DNA of 64,000 nt, taken from assembly GCA_028826165.1 (NCBI GenBank), contig JAPDFW010000128.1, forward strand, positions 62,001-126,000. The letters are read 5' to 3'. Numbering within the stretch: the stretch's first letter is position 1; each line of letters starts with the position of its first letter. Source of the stretch: Anaeramoeba ignava. Taxonomy: Eukaryota > Metamonada > Anaeramoebidae. The notes beneath the pieces were generated by a model. That model saw only the letters and a program-made list of their open reading frames with translations. It was not told the DNA's origin and did no database searches. Positions 11,689 to 23,200 of this stretch are shown piece by piece. Made by a program: the position numbers and the translations under genes.

Positions 11689-13646
11689 ATGATAAAAAAT
11701 AGTTTCATAACTGAAGTAATGAATTTAGAATTTGAATACCAAGAACAAGAACAAGAATTACTTGAAAAAGAAAAAAGTATCCAAAATCTTGAAGAAAATT
11801 ATGAAGTTTTACAAAAAGCTTATGATTCACAAGAAAAAAATTTACAAAAAATAAGAGAAAGTAATTCTAAACTTAATGAAGATAATAATTTACTTTCATC
11901 AGAAGTTAATCATTTAAATGAACAAGTTGAAGTGCTTCAAACAAAATTGCAAAAAAACGAAAATGTTTTTGAAGAAAATGTACATTTACAAGAACAAAAT
12001 CAAACACTTTCATTATCAAACCAAGATTTAATGGATAAAATCAAGAAAAAAGAAGCGGAAATTGAAGAGATATTAACAGAAAAGGAAAAATATAAGAAAT
12101 ATTATATGGACATGGATAAAGAAAATGAAGGATTAACTGATACTTTGAAAAAACTTGATTTGGAATTCAAACAAAAAACGGATGAACTTCATGAAATAAT
12201 TAAAAAACAAAGTTTGCAAATCCAAAAACTAGAAGAATCGCACTTGAAAGACTTACAAGAAAAAGAAAACTTATTCAATGAAAGAAATCTTTTGGCTGAA
12301 GAAATTTTGCGGCTTAAAAAGCAACTTGCGGAAAAGAAAAGATTGCTTAATTTTTACAGAGATCGTTCAGACGAACTTGGAAATCAATTGCAAAAAATGG
12401 AATCTCAAACAGGAAGAACAAAAAGTAGAGTTCTTGATAGAGAAACAAGCAGGATTTATGGTAATTTGATTAAAGGCAATTTGTTTGATGAACTCCAAGG
12501 AATGCTTACAAAACAACAATTTAGAGCCCTTTCTAGACAAATTACAAGATTGAGTGTTCATGGTAATTTGGATTTCGATATTCTTACTGGAAATCAACCT
12601 CAACCTGAAACTAAACCTCAAGTCCAAAGCGATAAAAAGAAAGGATTAAATATTGAAGATCCATTCCAAAAGAAAAAAGATGAAATTCAAAAAAAGAGAA
12701 TAAGTCAAATTCAAAATCAATTGAATCAGAAACAAAATCAATTTAATCAAAAACTAGAAAATGAAATTCAAAAAAAAAAAGAAAACGAATTTAACCAAAA
12801 ACAAGACAATGAAATTGAGAAAAAAAGAAAAATCAATTTAACCAAAAACAAGACAATGAAGTTGAAAAAAAAGAAAAAAATCAAATTGAACAAAAACAAG
12901 ACAATGAAGTTGAAAAAAAAGAAAAAAATCAAATTGAACAAAAACAAGACAATGAAATTGAGAAAAAAGAAAATCAAATTGAACAAAAACAAGACAACGA
13001 AATTGAAAAAAAAGAAAAAAATCAATTTAACCAAAAACAAGACAATGAAGTTGATTTTGATAATTTAATTGAAATTCAACCTTATTCAAATCAAGTTGAT
13101 CATGACAGTTCATATGAAACAGCTGATTCTGATATGACTGACACTGATGTAGATAATTTTGATGAAAACGAAATTGATAATAAAAACAAAAACAAAAACA
13201 ATAACAATAACAATATTCATAACAGTACACCTTTTCCTGATAAAGATCTTGAAAAAAAATCAAAACAAATTATTAATGAAATTGTCAAGAAAGAAATTGT
13301 CAAGAAAGAAACCCAAGATATTTCTGAAGAATTATTAGATTCATCAATAGTTTGTGAAGTTTTTTTCTATCTTCTTGTGATCTCAACAAAAGTTCATTTA
13401 GAAGTATCTCAAATTGAAAATCCAATTACTTTAAAAATTACCCCTAAAGATATTCATAGATTTTTTCTTCAAATTTGTTCTAGACAAATTCCTTTCCATG
13501 AATGGAAATTTTGGGTTGAAAAAAAACTTGACAATATTCTTTATCAACAAAAAAATCAAAAAAAAAGACTTCCTTCAATTCCACTTGAAAATCATTATCC
13601 AAGTTTTTCAAAAAAATTTATGAAATTAAATACTTTCTTGAATTAA
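11689..13646 (+). CDS. Coiled-coil protein with 16-residue tandem repeat, apparent frameshift
   Basis: Unrecognised. Residues 1-250 are a continuous coiled coil (EQEQELLEKEKSIQNLEE onward). A helical domain follows (SRIYGNLIKGNLFDELQGML, FRALSRQITRLSVHGNLDFD). Then come about six copies of a 16-residue repeat close to NQIEQKQDNEVEKKEK (12720-13050). The frame that starts at 11689 drifts into K-rich nonsense after about 12828. The alternative frame gives perfect repeat units and continues, through 13134, to a globular-looking C-terminus (EVFFYLLVISTKVHLEV, HRFFLQICSRQIPFHEWKFW) ending at 13646. The break sits in two A-runs (7 and 5 A, where in-frame copies have 6 and 4, or 8 and 7). So it is one gene with an indel, real or technical. 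Confidence 0.65.
12720..13050 (+). repeat. 48-nt coding tandem repeat
   Basis: About six copies of a 48-nt unit encoding variants of NQIEQKQDNEVEKKEK. Copies differ mainly in A-run length, which is where the reading frame is lost at about 12828. Confidence 0.85.
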
Positions 13647-14024
13647 AAAAAAAAACCAATTTTTTTATTCCCTTTTTTTCTTTTTCTTTTGAAATGTTAT
13701 TTTTTTTTTCTCAATAAAAATTAAAACAAAAAAAGGAAACAAAACAAAATTTAAATTTAAATTAATTTTTATTTTGTTTATTTAAAAAAAATTAAAAAGG
13801 AAAAAAAAGGGTTTTATTTTAATTTTGATCTTTTTTTTTTTCTTTTTTAAAAAATTTTTTTATTTCGAAAAATTGTTTTCATTTTTATTTTTAAATTCAT
13901 TTTTTAATTTATTTTTAAATTCATTTGTTTTTCTTTTAAATTAAAAAATTAACTCCATCAAAAAATTCAAAAACATCAAAAAAATAAATAACTGAATCAA
14001 CAAAAAGAAAAACATTTTCCCAAA
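13647..14024. other. Gene-free AT-rich spacer
   Basis: Only poly-A and poly-T tracts and short AATTTT-like runs. I see no ORF, RNA structure or repeat family here. The 3' part is the presumed promoter of the lipid kinase gene. Confidence 0.5.
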
Positions 14025-17000
14025 ATGACAACAAAAGAACTAGAAGGAATTCGAGTACAAAAATTCAACACAAATAAAGTAGCATTTATAGTTAATCCAA
14101 AAGCAGGAAATGGAAAAGCAAAAAATAAATGGGAAAAAATAGAAGAAAAAGTAAAGCAATTATTTAAGAACTATACAATAAGGAAAACAACAAAAGCAAA
14201 AGAGGCAATAAGTTTAACAAACGAGGTTATAAAAGAAGGTTATACAACAATATGTGCAGCAGGAGGGGATGGAACAGTTAATGAAGTCCTCAACGGAATA
14301 ATGAGAACAACAAAAGAGATCGCTTCTTTAATTAAAAAAACAAAAAAAAACAGAAAAAAAATCCCTAATCTTGCTTTTGCTATTTTACCTATCGGTACTG
14401 CTTCAGATAGTGTCTCTTGCTTTGGAAAAAATCCTAAAATTTCTCTTGATGAATGTTTAATTGCTATTCTTAATGGTATGTGTGGTTATGTTGATATCGG
14501 CAAATGTAAATCTCATGATGAATTTGGAAATCCAATGTTGACTTATTTTTTTAATATTGCTTCTTTTGGGGGTTTGTAATCTAAATATAAATCTAAATAT
14601 AAATCTAAATATAAATCTAAATCAAAATCTAAATAAAAATCTAAATCTAAATATAAATCTAAATATAAATATAAATATAAATCTAAATCTAATTATAAAT
14701 CTAAATATAAATTTAAATATAAATCAAAATCTAAATAAAAATCTAAATATAAATCTAAATATAAATATAAATCTAAATCTAAATCTAAATATAAATATAA
14801 AATATAAATATAAAATAAAAATCAAATATAAATAAAATATAAATAAAAATATAAATCTAAATCTAAATCTAAATCTAAATATAAATAAAAATATAAATAT
14901 AAATCTAAATCTAAATCTAAATCTAAATCTAAATCTAAATCTAAATCTAAATATAAATATAAATATAAATATAAATATAAATATAAATATAAATATAAAT
15001 ATAAATATAAATATAAATATAAATATAAATATAAATGTAAATATAAATCTAAATCTAAATCTAAATATAAATATAAATAAAAATATAAATCTAAATATAA
15101 ATATAAATATAAATATAAATATAAATATAAATATAAAAATAAATCTAAATATAAATATAAATCTAAATCAAAATCTAAATATAAATATAAATCTAAATAT
15201 AAATCTAAATATAAATCTAAATCTAAATATAAATCTAAATATAAATCTAAATCTAAATCTAAATTAGGAACTGCTCTTACTGGATATTATCTTCATAAAT
15301 TTGGAAAATTTTTTGGAGGATTATCTTATCCAATAGTAATTTTTTTTCTTGCATTTGTTTGGTCAGTTCCAGCAATATTTTATCGATTTGTAGGACCTGA
15401 TTCAGTTGATCCAAAAAGAAGATTAGATAGTGAAGAACAAGAATTTTCACTTATTGAAGAAGATAATAAATTAGATGAAAAATCAAATCAAAAATCAAAT
15501 CAAAAATCAAATCAAAAATCAAATCAAAAATTAAATCAAAGATTAAATCAAAAATCAAATCAAAAATTAAATCAAAAATCAAATCAAAAATTAGATGAAA
15601 AATTAAATCAGAAATTAAATCAGAAATCAAATCAAAAATCAAATCAAAAATCAAATCAGAAATTAAATCAAAAATCAAATCAAAAATTAAATCAAAAATC
15701 AAATCAAAAATCAAATCAAAAATCAAATCAGAAATCAAATCAGAAATCAAATCAAAGATTAAATCAAAAATCAAATCAGAAATCAAATCAAAGATTAAAT
15801 CAAAAATTAAATCAAAAATCAAATCAAAAATTAAATCAAAAATCAAATCAAAAATCAAATCAAAAATCAAATGAAAAATCAAATCAGAAATTAAATCAAA
15901 AATCAAATCAAAAATCAAATCAGAAATCAAATCAAAAATTAAATCAAAAATTAAATCAAAAATTAAATCAAAAATTAAATCAAAAATTAAATCAAAAATC
16001 AAATAAAGAAGAATTTAGTGAATTTAAAAGAGAACCAATGATGATGGTTGCAGTTGCTAATGGAAGTACTTTTGGATCATCAAAAGAAGTTGCTCCAACA
16101 GCAAATATGGTTGATGGCTTATTTGATGTTTGCTATGTTAAGGAAATGGGTGTTTTAGATGTTGCTGAAGTTATTATTTCAATGAGTTGGGGAAATCATG
16201 TTACAATGAATGATGTTTTTTCTTTCAGATGTAAAAAGATTGAAATGCTTGTTCCAAAAGATGCATTGAAATATGTCAATCCAAATTATCAAATAAAAGA
16301 TGATCCAAAAATTCAAAATCAAAATAAAAATAAAAATAAAAATCAAAATCAAAATGAAAATGAAAATGAAAATGAAAATGAAAATGAAAATGAAAATGAA
16401 AATGAAAATGAAAATGAAAATGAAAATAATCAAAATCAAAATCATTTAAAAAATCAAAATCAAAATCAGAATGAAAATCAAAATAAAAATCAAAATCAAA
16501 ATCAAAATCAAAATCAAAATAAAAATCAAAATCAAAATCAAAATGAAAATCAAAAATGAAAATCAAAATCAAAATGAAAATCAAAATGAAAATCAAAATC
16601 AAAATGAAAATAAAAATCAAAATGAAAATCAAAATCAAAATGAAAATCAAAATCAAAATCAAAATCAAAATCAAAATCAAAATGAAAAATAAAAAATGAA
16701 AATGAAAATCAAAATCAAAATGAAAATCAAAATAAAAATCAAAATCAAAATCAAAATCAAAATCAAAATCAAAATCAAAATCAAAATCAAAATCAAAATC
16801 AAAATCAAAATCAAAATAAAAATCAAAATGAAAATCAAAATCAAAATCAAAATCAAAATAAAAATCAAAATCAAAATCAAAATGAAAATAAAAATCAAAA
16901 TGAAAATAAAAATCAAAATCAAAATCAAAATCAAAATCAAAATCAAAATCAAAAAATCAAAATGAAAATGAAAATAAAAATAAAAATGAAAATCAAAATC

Positions 17001-18014
17001 AAAATGAAAATCAAAATCAAAATCAAAATCAAAATCAAAATGAAAATCAAAATCAAAATGAAAATAAAAATCAAAATGAAAATCAAAATGAAAATGAAAA
17101 TGAAAATGAAAATAAAAAAAATAATCAAAATCAAAATCAAAATCAAAATCAAAATCAAAATCAAAATCAAAATCAAAATCAAAATCAAAATCTAAATGAA
17201 AATAAAAATCAAAATGAAAATCAAAATCAAAATCAAAATCAAAATCAAAATCAAAATCAAAATCAAAATAAAAATCAAAATCAAAATGAAAATCAAAATC
17301 AAAATGAAAATGAAAATGAAAATGAAAATCAAAATGAAAATGAAAATAAAAATCAAAATCAAAATGAAAATGAAAATAAAAATCAAAATCAAAATCAAAA
17401 TCAAAATCAAAATGAAAATCAAAATAAAAATCAAAATAAAAATCAAAATCTAAATGAAAATCAAAATCAAAATGAAAATCAAAATGAAAATAAAAATGAA
17501 AATGAAAATAAAAATCAAAATCAAAATGAAAATCAAAATCAAAATGAAAATCAAAATCAAAATCAAAATCAAAATCAAAATAAAAATAAAAATCAAAATC
17601 AAAATGAAAATCAAAATCAAAATCAAAATGAAAATCAAAATAAAAATCAATTAAAAAATCAATTTAAAAAATCATTTAAAAAATCAATTAAAAAATGAAA
17701 ATGAAAATGAAAATGATATCCTTTTAGAAACTGATACTTCTTTTTCTGAAGATGATGATGATGAAGATATCGATATAGATCCAAAAATTAATTTCAAACA
17801 AAATTCTCAAATAAAAAAAAAATTTTATACTTTTGATGAAAAACAATTTGAATTAGATCTAAAATCAATTACAACAAAAAATGTTTTGATTGAAACTGAA
17901 GGAGAAATGGCAGGTTTTCTTTCTGCAAAACTCAAAGTTTGCCATCGATTTCTTAAATTTATAATTCCTCAAAAAGCATTTAGAAAATCGGATCTAAAAC
18001 AAAATCAAAAATAG
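14025..18014 (+). CDS. Diacylglycerol/sphingosine-type lipid kinase interrupted by repeat arrays (2 exons)
   Basis: ATP-dependent lipid kinase of the DAGK catalytic superfamily; the substrate cannot be told. Exon 1, 14025-14571, gives the N-lobe: VAFIVNPKAGNGKAKNKW, the nucleotide-binding AAGGDGTVNEVLNG and the LPIGTASDS loop (usually PLGT(G/A)ND, so the Asn is replaced by Ser). A 696-nt phase 1 intron (14572-15267) follows. Exon 2 resumes GTALTGYYLHKFGKFFGGLS. It then has a 44-copy KSNQ-type repeat (15478-16005), the beta-rich C-terminal core (MMVAVANGSTFGSSKEVAPT, DGLFDVCYVKEMG), a 1.3 kb N-(Q/E) array, an acidic stretch and the final strands (IETEGEMAGFLSAKLKVCHR, KFIIPQKAF), stopping at 18014. 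Sequences before and after the big array are in the same frame, but the array itself contains in-frame stops (16557, 17193, 17451, 17652). So it holds indels, is mis-assembled, or is partly spliced out. Confidence 0.8.
14572..15267 (+). repeat. Lipid kinase intron, AAATCT/AAATAT repeat
   Basis: 696-nt phase 1 intron (GTTTGT ... AAATTAG) made almost wholly of 6-nt AAATCT and AAATAT units. Its boundaries are fixed by the kinase motif running from FFNIASFGG into GTALTGYY. Confidence 0.85.
15478..16005 (+). repeat. 12-nt coding minisatellite (KSNQ tetrapeptide, about 44 copies)
   Basis: 528 nt of AAATCAAATCAA units and point variants (AGA, TTA, CAG, GAA), all in frame, reading (K/R)(S/L)N(Q/E). 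No stop or frameshift interrupts it, unlike the larger array downstream. Confidence 0.9.
16316..17700 (+). repeat. Large AAAATC/AAAATG/AAAATA array inside lipid kinase gene
   Basis: About 1.38 kb of 6-nt units, read N-Q/N-E/N-K in the kinase frame at its start and N-E at its end, with several internal in-frame stops. No GT dinucleotide is visible inside it, so an intron confined to the array is unlikely. Confidence 0.85.
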
Positions 18015-18100
18015 AAAAAAGAAAAGAAAAAAGAAAAAAATTTTTTTTCATTTCAAATTTTCATTTTTTTCTTTTTATTTTTTTTTTTTAATAAAAAAAA

Positions 18101-20185
18101 ATGAATGATAAAAATAATCAAAACAATTCAAATATTTTAAATCAAACTCAAATAGAAAATAGAAATTTAAATAGAAATTTAAATGATTTTGATTTTGATT
18201 TGATTGGAAATAATTTATCAACTCAACAATTAAAAAATAAAGTTCATTATTATTATCAATTATATTTAGAAGAATTGAATGAAAAACAAAAAACAAAAGA
18301 AGTTCTGAATCAAATCCACAAACAAATCCAAGAAAAAGAACAAGAATTTGAAGAATCAAATAAAATTTATAACCAATTAATTGATTACGTTAATTCTCAA
18401 TCTTTGGAAATTCAAAATCTAAATCAAAAACTGGAAAATTCTTTTAATGAAAATAAAAAATTAAATGATTTAATCAATCAATTAAAAAATATTCAAAACC
18501 AAAAACAATTGGAAATGGAAGAAATGGATAATGAGTATCGAAAGTATTTCGAAGAGCAAGAAAAAAAGATTCAAGAAAAAAACAACGAAATCATTGAGTA
18601 TCAAAGTATGAAGAAAGAGTTTCTCAATGAAGTTAATGAAGCTGAAAAAGTGTTTAATTTTTTGCAAAATGAAAATGAGAATTTTAATAAGAAAATTTCG
18701 GAATACCAACAAAAAGAGACTCAATATCTTTCCGAAATGCAAAAAATAGAGGAGGATTTGCAGCAACAAATTAACACAAATTCTTATCTTAAATCAGAGC
18801 TCGAAGAAACAAAAAAATCAAAAGAAGTTCTTTCTCAAAATTTAAAAAGAGTTGAAGAGCAACTTTCGCATTTAAAAAACATTGAGAAATCCAAAGAACA
18901 AGATAAAATGATCATCCAAAAGGAATACGAACAAAAAATCAACAAGCTCAACCACGATTTCAATAACTTGGAGTTGGAATTCACAAGTCTTCAATCTCGA
19001 TCAGAAATCACAAAGAATATCATCAATCAGGAATCAAACTTGAAACAAAGAATCCAGCATTACCACGAAAAATACAAGAAATCCAAAAAGGAAAACCAAA
19101 AGATAACAATGCAAAATGAAAATTTGCTGCTTCAAGTCAATCATCTTCAATCACAAATCGACCAAATCAAAAATCAACTTGTTCCAAAAAACGAGGTTCA
19201 ATCTCAAAATAAAAACTTCCATTTTTCAACACAAATACAATTACTCAAAAACCAAATCGACTCCAAAAACGATGAAATTATGAGTCTAAATCAAAACATA
19301 AACCAGAACTTATATCAAATTGAACAATTCAAAAAATCTTCCAAAGATTTGGAAAACCAAATTAAAAAAATTTTATCTGAAGATGAAAATCAGCGCCAAA
19401 TCCAGTTTCTTCAATCAAAAATTGACGAGGCATCCGATTTATTGAAAACGAAACAAGCCAAAATTGATACATTAAATCTGGAGATCCAAAAAAAATCACA
19501 ATCCGTTTCTCAACTTCAATCTCAAGTTCAAAATTTACAAATTGAAAATGAGGAAAAATCAAATTTTCTCGATAAATTGCAAACAGAAAAAGAAAAAACA
19601 GACAAGAAACTCCAGCAAACACAAGAAAAATATTCAAAAGTAAATGAAGAAAGCAAGAATATTTACAAAGCATTTGAAAAATATAAAGAACATTTCCAGG
19701 AAATTAGAGCCAAAATTGAAGAAAAAAATAACGAAAATTCAAAATTATCCGAAAACTTAAAATCATTGGAACTTGAAAACTCAAGAATTTTAAAAGAAAA
19801 AAACGATTTGTTCCAAGAAATACAATTGCTGGAAAGAAAACTTGATAATACTTTAAATTCAACTTCTTTATCCTCTTTTGAAAAATCTAAATTGATTAAT
19901 AATTATGAATCTAAAATCAAAGAAATTGAAAAACAAAATTCTTCTTTAATTCTTGAAAATCAAAATTATTATTCTCAAATACAAATTGTTTCTAATCAAA
20001 AATCTCTTCTTGAATCAAAAATTCAAGATTTAGAAAAAATTATTATTGAAAATTCTGAAAAATTTTCTCAACAAAAAAAACAATTTAAATTTCAACATGA
20101 ACAGAAATGTGAAAAATATCATCAAAAACTTGAACAAGCATGCAAATTACTTTATTTTCTTAAACAAAAAATTCAATTTAATTAA
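18101..20185 (+). CDS. Long coiled-coil protein, function unknown
   Basis: 694 aa, single exon, no recognised domain. The first 45 residues are Asn-rich and disordered. The rest is nearly continuous coiled coil with Glu/Lys/Gln/Leu heptads (for example EELNEKQKTKEVLNQI, KEQEFEESNKIYNQLIDYV) through to the C-terminus (EQACKLLYFLKQKIQFN). There is no motor head, GRIP domain or kinase signature. It is similar in style to golgin, centrosomal or basal-body scaffolds, but coiled coils resemble each other by composition, so no family is assigned. ATG 18101 is preceded by a T-rich tract with TTTTCATTTTTTT. Confidence 0.75.
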   Translation: MNDKNNQNNSNILNQTQIENRNLNRNLNDFDFDLIGNNLSTQQLKNKVHYYYQLYLEELNEKQKTKEVLNQIHKQIQEKEQEFEESNKIYNQLIDYVNSQSLEIQNLNQKLENSFNENKKLNDLINQLKNIQNQKQLEMEEMDNEYRKYFEEQEKKIQEKNNEIIEYQSMKKEFLNEVNEAEKVFNFLQNENENFNKKISEYQQKETQYLSEMQKIEEDLQQQINTNSYLKSELEETKKSKEVLSQNLKRVEEQLSHLKNIEKSKEQDKMIIQKEYEQKINKLNHDFNNLELEFTSLQSRSEITKNIINQESNLKQRIQHYHEKYKKSKKENQKITMQNENLLLQVNHLQSQIDQIKNQLVPKNEVQSQNKNFHFSTQIQLLKNQIDSKNDEIMSLNQNINQNLYQIEQFKKSSKDLENQIKKILSEDENQRQIQFLQSKIDEASDLLKTKQAKIDTLNLEIQKKSQSVSQLQSQVQNLQIENEEKSNFLDKLQTEKEKTDKKLQQTQEKYSKVNEESKNIYKAFEKYKEHFQEIRAKIEEKNNENSKLSENLKSLELENSRILKEKNDLFQEIQLLERKLDNTLNSTSLSSFEKSKLINNYESKIKEIEKQNSSLILENQNYYSQIQIVSNQKSLLESKIQDLEKIIIENSEKFSQQKKQFKFQHEQKCEKYHQKLEQACKLLYFLKQKIQFN

Positions 20186-20281
20186 TTTTTAAAAATGATA
20201 AAAAAATTTTTTAATTTTTTTATTTTTAAAAAAAGAAAAGAAAAGAAAAGAAAAATAATTAATTAATTAATTTGTTTCTTC

Positions 20282-23200
20282 TTATTTTAAAAAATTTTCT
20301 TTTAAATTTTCTTTTTCATTTTCTTTTAAAAAAAGATTTAAAAGATTTCCAAATTTCTGAAAAACTTGAATCAATTCATTTCTAAGATAAATATTTCTAC
20401 TTTTAAATAAACTTAAAATTTCATTATAAGCAATCTTTGTAATTTTAATAAAAGATTCTTTTTCTAATTCAAGAATTTTTTTAAAAGAAAAAATTAGAAC
20501 TGGATCCCAAAAAATAATTTCAGAATGTTTTGCTTGAGAAATTAATATATTTTCTTGTTCTGTAAATTCATTTTCAATTTGGATTTCATTTTCAATTTGA
20601 ATTTCAATTTCATTTTGAATTTGATTTTCAATTTCATTTTGAATTTCATTTTGATTTTGATTTTGATTTAAATTTTCATTTTCATTTTGATTTAAATTTT
20701 CTTTGTAGTTTGTTATTGTTTGAAACTTCATTTTAATTAAATGTTTTTTCCATAATTTTCTTAAAATTTTAAATAATAATTCTTGAATTAATTTTGGTTC
20801 AAATTTTGGTTCAATATTCTTTCGAGGATCATATAAAACAAACAAAATACTAATTAGAACTTGAATTCCTAAAGTTTCTTGTTTAAGTAAATTAGGGATT
20901 TGTTGTTGAGTAAATTCTTGACGATAAAGTCTTATTCTTAAAACCATATTTTCATTAAATGATTTTGCTGCTTTATATGATTGATTCACAGTTTTGATAA
21001 GTTTCTTAATTTCTTCCACATCCAATTTATCCAATCCAACTGCTATTAAATCATAAGCTGCTTGAATCAAATTTAATTGAGCAACACATTTGGTTTTTAA
21101 AAAGTTGAATTTTTGCTTGATTTTATTTTGCTTTTTTTCTGATCGATGAGTTCTTCTTCGATGAGGTTTGATTCTTTTATGTCTAACTCCATCTTTGTTC
21201 TCATCACTTTCTGCTTCTTGATCTTTTGGGAAATCATATTGAGAGAAAATATTTTCAAAAATAGATGTTATTGTTTGTCTTGAAAGTAGTTGTGTTATTG
21301 ATAAATTTTCGTTGTTTTCAATAAGATTTTTTTCTTGTTCTTCTTTTTCTTTCAAAATGAATTCATTTTTTTGAGATTCCAAAACATTTTCTATGATTGA
21401 AGAAACAGTATTTTTTGAAAAATCTCTGATAATTTGCTTTTCACTTTTTGGATTTTCTTTGACATTTTGATTTGGTTCTTGGATTTCAAACTCAGATTGA
21501 TGAGGAGTTGTTAAATTCAAAAGCTCGGTAACAAATTTACAAATCCAATTCATGATTCCTGTTGTAAATGTATTACTTTTTTGTTTGATTAGATTGATTA
21601 AAGATGAAACACTTGCTGTAACTAAAGCTTCAGCATGTTGGAAAATTATATTTTTGATCAATTCAAAATATTCTGTTAATAAAAATGAAATATCATCAAA
21701 TGAATTAATAAAAAGTTCTCCAACTCCTTCAATCAATTTAACACATGTAGTTTCGATCCATTCTTTTCTTCGTCTTTTTGCTGATTTTCTTTCTTCGTCT
21801 TGATATTCAAACATTGGGAAAATTATTGATTGGAAAATTTCTTTCCAAATTTCTGAAGTGAAAAGATTTGCATTTTGTTTGAAGATATTGAAAAGAATTT
21901 GTTGTGATTTGTTTCTAACATGAACATTTGTATGTATTGATGTGATTGTTTTAAGGAGATTGCTAAATAAAGGTAACCAAAATTGTTGTGAAAAATCATT
22001 ATCAAATTTTTGCAAAACTGGAACATTTTCGTTTTGAAAATCATCTTGTGTTTGAAATATTTTGATATTTTCATTCTTTGAATTTTCTTTGATGAATTGA
22101 TTTGCAAATGATTCAAAAAGATCAATGGAAGATAAACCAATTTCCATATTTTTTGTGTTTTGGGAAAAAAGTGATAAAGTTGAAACAAAATCAGAAAAAC
22201 ATTTCTCAACAAAAATAAGTGGTAAATAATCCTTTGCAATAAATGAAAGTGTTTGGAATGCAGAAGATAAAACAGAGTCTTGATCTTTAGAAGCTGATTG
22301 AAGAACCATAAAAACAGATTTCCAACCACTTCTAATATTTTTGGAACTTGCACGAATAATTTTATCAATACTTTCAACTGCATAATTTCTCAAATCCATT
22401 ATTTTTTGATTCAGAACGATATAATGAAATGGTAATAAAACTTCTTGTTGAAAATGATAGTTTGTTAATTCATCCTTCTCCAAAAATTTTGTTGATAATT
22501 GTCTTAAACTATTTATTGCAAACATTGAAACTTTTAAATTTTCATGACAACCAAATTCATTTAAATGTCTTGAAATATATTTCCATATTTTTTTCCATGT
22601 TATTCTAATTCTATGAAGATTATAATATCCAACATCCATTAATCTTTTCAATGAAAACATCCAAGGTTCTGTTGAGGATGTGATTTCAATTTTGCTTAAT
22701 TTGCATAAACTTTTCACAAAATAAATAATTGCTTCATCATTTAATTTTGCTGTATTTGTAAATATTCTATCAATACTAATTGGATTGATTTTTGATACTA
22801 AATTTCTTGAGTTGATTTCTTCAAGTTGTTTTGAATCAATTGGTTTGATTTGTGGTTTTTTTTGTGGTGTTTTAGATTTAGGTATTCTAGAATTACAAAA
22901 AATAATATATTATTAATTTATTATTAATTTATTATTAATTTATTTTATTTATATATTTACTGTTCAGAAGTAGTTCCAATCATTAAATTTGTACTTTTTC
23001 TTAATTCTTCTGAAAGATTTGAACTTGAACCGATAGCTTGAAATTGTTCAAGTTGAGAAAGACATTTTAAAATTTCAAACCAACTATCTTGCAAATAATT
23101 ACCATCTATTAAAAATATTAAAAATATTAAAATATAAATTAAAATTAAAATTAAAATTAAAATTAAAAAATTAAAATTAAAATTAAAATTAAAATTTAAT

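Noticed and set aside
12768-13040. Minus-strand Phe/Leu-rich frame that looks like a membrane protein
   Set aside because: Antisense of the Lys/Glu/Gln 48-nt coding repeat.
15451-16002. 183-codon minus-strand IFDL repeat frame
   Set aside because: Antisense of the KSNQ minisatellite.
16677-17654. Several overlapping MKIKIK and MILILI frames on both strands
   Set aside because: Same hexamer array, no unique sequence; counted as repeat only.
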